Assembly: GCA_028284625.1 (NCBI GenBank)
Contig: JANQRH010000009.1
Coordinates: 248,001-312,000 of the forward strand
Reading direction: 5' to 3'
From: Afifellaceae bacterium
Lineage (GTDB): Bacteria > Pseudomonadota > Alphaproteobacteria > Rhizobiales > Afifellaceae
Length of the DNA stretch: 64,000 bases
Shown here piece by piece: positions 60,564-64,000 of the stretch (positions are counted from its first letter, which is position 1; each line of letters opens with the position of its first letter). Under the pieces are notes generated by a model. The model saw only the letters and a list, made by a program, of their open reading frames with translations, ran no database searches and was not told the origin of the DNA. Position numbers and translations under genes: made by a program.

Positions 60564-63074
60564 GTGAAAACCCATGCACGGGCGGTGGTGATCGGGGGCG
60601 GCGTGGTCGGTGTCGCCACGCTCTATCATCTGGCCAAGAAGGGCTGGTCGGACGTTGTGCTGGTAGAGCGCAAGGAGCTGACCTCCGGCTCCACGTGGCA
60701 TGCCGCAGGACTGCTGCCGCTCTTCAACATGAGCTACTCCGTCGGCCAGATCCACAAATACTCCGTCGCGCTCTACAAAACGCTGGAGGAGGAGACCGGG
60801 CAGAACGTCGGCTTCTCCGTCTGCTCCAATATCCGTCTGGCGCGCACCAAGGACCGCTGGGACGAGTACATGTATTACGCGGGCGTGGCGCGGACGATCG
60901 GCGTCAACGTCAACGTGCTCACGCCGGACGAGATCGAGGCGATCTGGCCGCTCTGCGAGACGGACGGGCTCCTAGGCGCCATCCAGCATCCCGACGACGG
61001 TTACATCCAGCCGGCCGATCTTACACAGGCCCTGGCGCGCGGCGCGCGGACCATGGGCGCGGAGATCAATCGCAACACGTCCGTCACCGGCATTGAGCAG
61101 ACGCCGTCCGGCGAATGGCTGGTGAAGACCGATCAGGGCGACATCGCCTGCGAGCACGTGATCTCCGCCACGGGCAATTTCGCCCGCCGGACCGGCGCGA
61201 TGGTGGGGCTCGACGTGCCCGTCATCCCGGTGGAGCACCAGTTCATCGTGACGGAGCCGCATCCCGCAATTCAGGAGCGGCACGCCGCCGGCCTGCCGGA
61301 GATGGGCGTGCTCCGCGAAAGCGATTCCTCCTGGTACATGCGTGAAGAGGCAGGCGGGTTGCTGCTCGGGCCCTACGAGCAAGGCGCGCCGGCCTGCTAT
61401 GTCGATGGGCCGGCGGAGGGCGCTGAATACGAGCTGTTCCAAGAGGATCTGGAGCGGCTGATGCCGCATATCGAAACCGCGATTGCGCGCGTGCCGGCCT
61501 TCGGCGAAGTGGGCATCAAGCAGGTCTATAACGGCGCCATTCCTTATACGCCGGATGGCTCGCCGATCATCGGCCCGGCCTGGGGCCTGAAGAATTTCTG
61601 GCTGAACGAAGGGCATTCCTTCGGCATCACCGCTGCCGGCGGCGCGGGCTGGCAGCTCGCGGAGTGGATCGTGGAGGGCGAGCCGACCATCGACATGATG
61701 GGCGTCGATCCGCGCCGCTTCGGCCCCTATGCGAGCGAAGGCTATCTCAAGGAGAAGAACGAGGAAGCCTCCGCCAACGTCTTCACGCTGCATTACCCCG
61801 ACGAAGAGCGCGCCGCGGCGCGGCCGCTCAAGACGACGCCCTGCTACGACCGCATGAAGGCGCTCGGCGCCGTGTTCGGCACAGTCTATGGCTGGGAACG
61901 TCCGAACTGGTTTGCGCCGGAGGGCTATGAAGTGCCGGCCGGCGAACTCGACATCGACGATACGCTCACCAGACACAACCATCCGCCCGCGGACTGGACC
62001 GGCAAGGTGCGCGAGCGCTGGTCGTTCCGCCGCTCCAACTATTTTGAGCATGTCGGCAATGAATGCCTCAATGTGAAGGACAATGTCGGGCTGCTCGACA
62101 TGTCGGCCTTCGCCAAGTGCTTCGTCACCGGGCCCGGCGCGGAGGTGTGGCTCGATTCCATCTTTGCCAACCGCATCCCGAAGAAGATCGGGCGGGTGAA
62201 CCTCTGCCATATCCTGACGTCGCGCGGCGGCGTGCGCTCGGAGTTCACGATCTACAAGGTGCGCGACGGCGGCTACTATATGGTCTCGGCCGGCGCGTTC
62301 GAGCGGCACGACCACGACGTGCTGATGAAGCTTCTGCCGGACGACGGCAGCGTAAGCATGTATCCGGTTACGACGGCGTGGGGCGTGCTGGTGCTGGCAG
62401 GGCCGAAATCGCGCGATGTGCTCGCCAAGATTACCGACACGGACCTCTCCACCGCCGCCTTTCCCTGGCTCTCTGGCAAAGAGATATCGATTGGTCCGGC
62501 GAGCGCCCATGCGCTCAGGGTGAACTTCGTCGGCGAGCTGGGCTGGGAGCTCCACCACCCGATCGAAAAGCAGAACGTGATCTTCGATCGCGTGATGGAG
62601 GCCGGCTCCGAATTCGGCATCAAGCCGTTCGGCATCCGTGCGATGACGGCGATGGCGATCGAGAAATCCTACCGCCTCGTCCCGCGTGAACTGTCGATCG
62701 AATACACGGCGTATGAATCCGGTCTCGACCGCTTTGTGCATCCCAACAAGGGCGACTTCATCGGCCGCGACGCTCTGGTCAAAGCGCATGCCGACGGTGA
62801 CAAATGGCGCTACGTGACGATGGAGGTGCACGGCGTCACGGACGCCGACCCGCGGGGCAACGAGCCGATCTGGAAGGGCGATACGCTGGTCGGCCGCGCC
62901 ACTTCGGGAGGCTATGGCTGGCGCGTGGAGAAGTCGCTGGCGCTCGCCATGGTCCAGCCGGAGCACGGCGAAGAGGGGGCGGAGCTGGAGATTCAGATCC
63001 TCGGCGAGCGCTATCGCGCAACTGTGATTCCGGAAAGCCCATACGACCCGGAGAACGCTCGGCTCCGGGCGTAA
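60564..63074 (+). CDS. Dimethylglycine/sarcosine dehydrogenase-like flavoprotein with GcvT domain
   Basis: An 836-residue enzyme. The N-terminal DAO-type domain has the FAD motif VVIGGGVVGVATLYHLAKKG and the covalent-flavin region TSGSTWHAAGLLPLFN. It is followed by an FAO_M linker and a C-terminal GcvT/tetrahydrofolate-binding aminomethyltransferase domain (VGLLDMSAFAKCFVTGPGAE, VNFVGELGWELHHP). It oxidatively demethylates N-methylglycines and passes the one-carbon unit to folate; folD nearby would use it. The exact substrate among dimethylglycine, sarcosine or relatives cannot be told. Confidence 0.9.
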   Translation: MKTHARAVVIGGGVVGVATLYHLAKKGWSDVVLVERKELTSGSTWHAAGLLPLFNMSYSVGQIHKYSVALYKTLEEETGQNVGFSVCSNIRLARTKDRWDEYMYYAGVARTIGVNVNVLTPDEIEAIWPLCETDGLLGAIQHPDDGYIQPADLTQALARGARTMGAEINRNTSVTGIEQTPSGEWLVKTDQGDIACEHVISATGNFARRTGAMVGLDVPVIPVEHQFIVTEPHPAIQERHAAGLPEMGVLRESDSSWYMREEAGGLLLGPYEQGAPACYVDGPAEGAEYELFQEDLERLMPHIETAIARVPAFGEVGIKQVYNGAIPYTPDGSPIIGPAWGLKNFWLNEGHSFGITAAGGAGWQLAEWIVEGEPTIDMMGVDPRRFGPYASEGYLKEKNEEASANVFTLHYPDEERAAARPLKTTPCYDRMKALGAVFGTVYGWERPNWFAPEGYEVPAGELDIDDTLTRHNHPPADWTGKVRERWSFRRSNYFEHVGNECLNVKDNVGLLDMSAFAKCFVTGPGAEVWLDSIFANRIPKKIGRVNLCHILTSRGGVRSEFTIYKVRDGGYYMVSAGAFERHDHDVLMKLLPDDGSVSMYPVTTAWGVLVLAGPKSRDVLAKITDTDLSTAAFPWLSGKEISIGPASAHALRVNFVGELGWELHHPIEKQNVIFDRVMEAGSEFGIKPFGIRAMTAMAIEKSYRLVPRELSIEYTAYESGLDRFVHPNKGDFIGRDALVKAHADGDKWRYVTMEVHGVTDADPRGNEPIWKGDTLVGRATSGGYGWRVEKSLALAMVQPEHGEEGAELEIQILGERYRATVIPESPYDPENARLRA

Positions 63075-63149
63075 CGCCGCGCCGCGCATTGCCGATCAAG
63101 GCCGCCCGCCGCTATCATCGATTGTTGGCGGCAGAGCGGAGCGCGTGGC

Positions 63150-64000
63150 TTGAAGATTGCGATTATGGGTGCCGGCGGGATCGGAGGCTATGTCGGCGGC
63201 CGGCTCGCAGCTTCCGGCGAGGATGTTCACCTCGTCGCGCGCGGTGCGCACCTTGCGGCCATCCGCAAATCCGGACTTCGTATCGAGAGTCCTCTCGGCG
63301 ATGCGCACATTCCTGAGATTGCCGCAATGGGCGACCCATCCGAGGTCGGGCCGGTCGACATCGTCCTGTTCACGGTGAAGCTCCCTGACACGGCGGCGGC
63401 CGCTGCAAAGCTCGGCCCGATGATCGCTGCGCATACACGCATCATCACGCTGCAAAACGGCGTCGACAGCGCCGACATGATTGCCGCGCATGTGGATCGT
63501 GCCCAGATCGCTCCGGGGATCATCTATCTCGCCGCCTACATCAAAGAGCCGGGAACCATCTCCAATCCCGGCGGTGTGCATCGGATGACCATCGACGCCA
63601 AGGCGGGCGACCCGACGATGGCGGCGTTCTTTGCCGCGTGCGACAAGGCCGTTGCCATAGAGGCCATCCCAACCGACGAGCCGGACCGAACCATCTGGCA
63701 GAAGTTCATCGCGCTTGTCGCATTCTCCGGCGTGACGTCGATCACGCGGCTGCCGATCGGCGCCGTCTATGAGAACGCCGAGGCGTTCGCCTTTATGCGC
63801 GCGCTTCTTGAAGAGAGCATCGCGGTGGCGAACGCGGAAGGGCAGCAGTTCGAAGCCGAAGAGGCGGACCGCGTTCTGGAGCTCTTCCGTAATCAGCCTT
63901 ACGATCAGAAATCGTCGATGCAGGTCGATCTGGAAGCCGGCAAAGCGCTTGAGTTGCCTTGGCTTTCGGGACGGGTCTACGAACTCGGCCGAAAGCACGG
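63150..64000 (+). CDS. 2-dehydropantoate 2-reductase family protein (partial at window end)
   Basis: Translated by hand from TTG 63150, open to the window edge (283 codons seen). The Rossmann motif IAIMGAGGIGGYVGGRLA opens the protein. The ketopantoate-reductase signature follows, with VDIVLFTVKLPDTAA, TLQNGVDSADMI and the catalytic-region WQKFIALVAFSGVTSITRLP (Lys in W-x-K). It may be true PanE for pantothenate or one of the many PanE-like paralogues; the latter is common beside catabolic genes. Confidence 0.85.
   Translation, partial: MKIAIMGAGGIGGYVGGRLAASGEDVHLVARGAHLAAIRKSGLRIESPLGDAHIPEIAAMGDPSEVGPVDIVLFTVKLPDTAAAAAKLGPMIAAHTRIITLQNGVDSADMIAAHVDRAQIAPGIIYLAAYIKEPGTISNPGGVHRMTIDAKAGDPTMAAFFAACDKAVAIEAIPTDEPDRTIWQKFIALVAFSGVTSITRLPIGAVYENAEAFAFMRALLEESIAVANAEGQQFEAEEADRVLELFRNQPYDQKSSMQVDLEAGKALELPWLSGRVYELGRKH

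Noticed and set aside
60972-63089. Long minus-strand open frame of 705 codons
   Set aside because: Lies opposite the flavoprotein gene, whose motifs are all intact; the reverse reading is rich in His/Arg and shows no family.

Overview
The window looks like a chromosomal segment of an alphaproteobacterium of the Hyphomicrobiales (Rhizobiales) type. The evidence is the high GC content, a MucR/Ros regulator, the DnaA-C-like plus DUF6456 pair, DUF1491/DUF5330/DUF1214/DUF1254 proteins, a FeuP/FeuQ-like two-component pair, a TTAA-N7-TTAA CtrA-type box, suhB/MmgR-like small RNAs and the GcvT-type dimethylglycine dehydrogenase. I see no tRNA, rRNA or CRISPR array.
Layout. 1-6417 (minus strand) is one tightly overlapping operon for a split Mrp-type cation/proton antiporter, in the order E-F-G-(MrpA C-terminal piece)-B-C-D followed by a second D-like subunit, a small membrane protein and a third D-like subunit cut by the window edge. 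6606-22169 is core genome: mucR, the DnaA-C/DUF6456 pair, SufE, cell-envelope genes (penicillin-binding protein 1A, a D,D-carboxypeptidase, a peptidoglycan-binding protein), several conserved unknowns and two oxidoreductases. Two 167-169 bp twin-hairpin repeats bounded by CTAG lie at 8747-8913 and 12032-12200.
22353-26988 holds two complete IS1595-type transposons lying 8 bp apart, apart from their duplications. Each has near-perfect terminal inverted repeats and an exact 8-bp target duplication (AAAAAAAT and CAGCGAAC). The first carries a cassette of overlapping genes of unknown function, the second a membrane protein. Both transposases are read from promoters whose -35 box lies inside the inverted repeat.
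27060-35712 is a decayed gene transfer agent or prophage cluster. Small and large terminase and portal are intact, then comes a 2.3-kb accessory island with a nucleotidyltransferase behind an array of operator-like repeats. A prohead-protease start is joined out of frame to the end of a tail-fibre gene, so the capsid and most tail genes are missing. Three tandem minus-strand suhB/MmgR-like small RNAs sit between terminase and portal.
35840-64000 returns to core functions: PepSY-like protein plus a FeuPQ-like two-component system, cytochrome c maturation ccmI-ccmE-ccmF-ccmH, DegP, a second two-component system joined to glnE, a PAS histidine kinase, aminopeptidase N, a LysR regulator, a NUDIX hydrolase, folD, a YHS protein facing a TetR regulator, a DUF938 methyltransferase, a dimethylglycine-dehydrogenase-like flavoprotein, and the start of a ketopantoate-reductase-like gene.
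All function calls rest on reading translated sequence and recalling families. No search was run.
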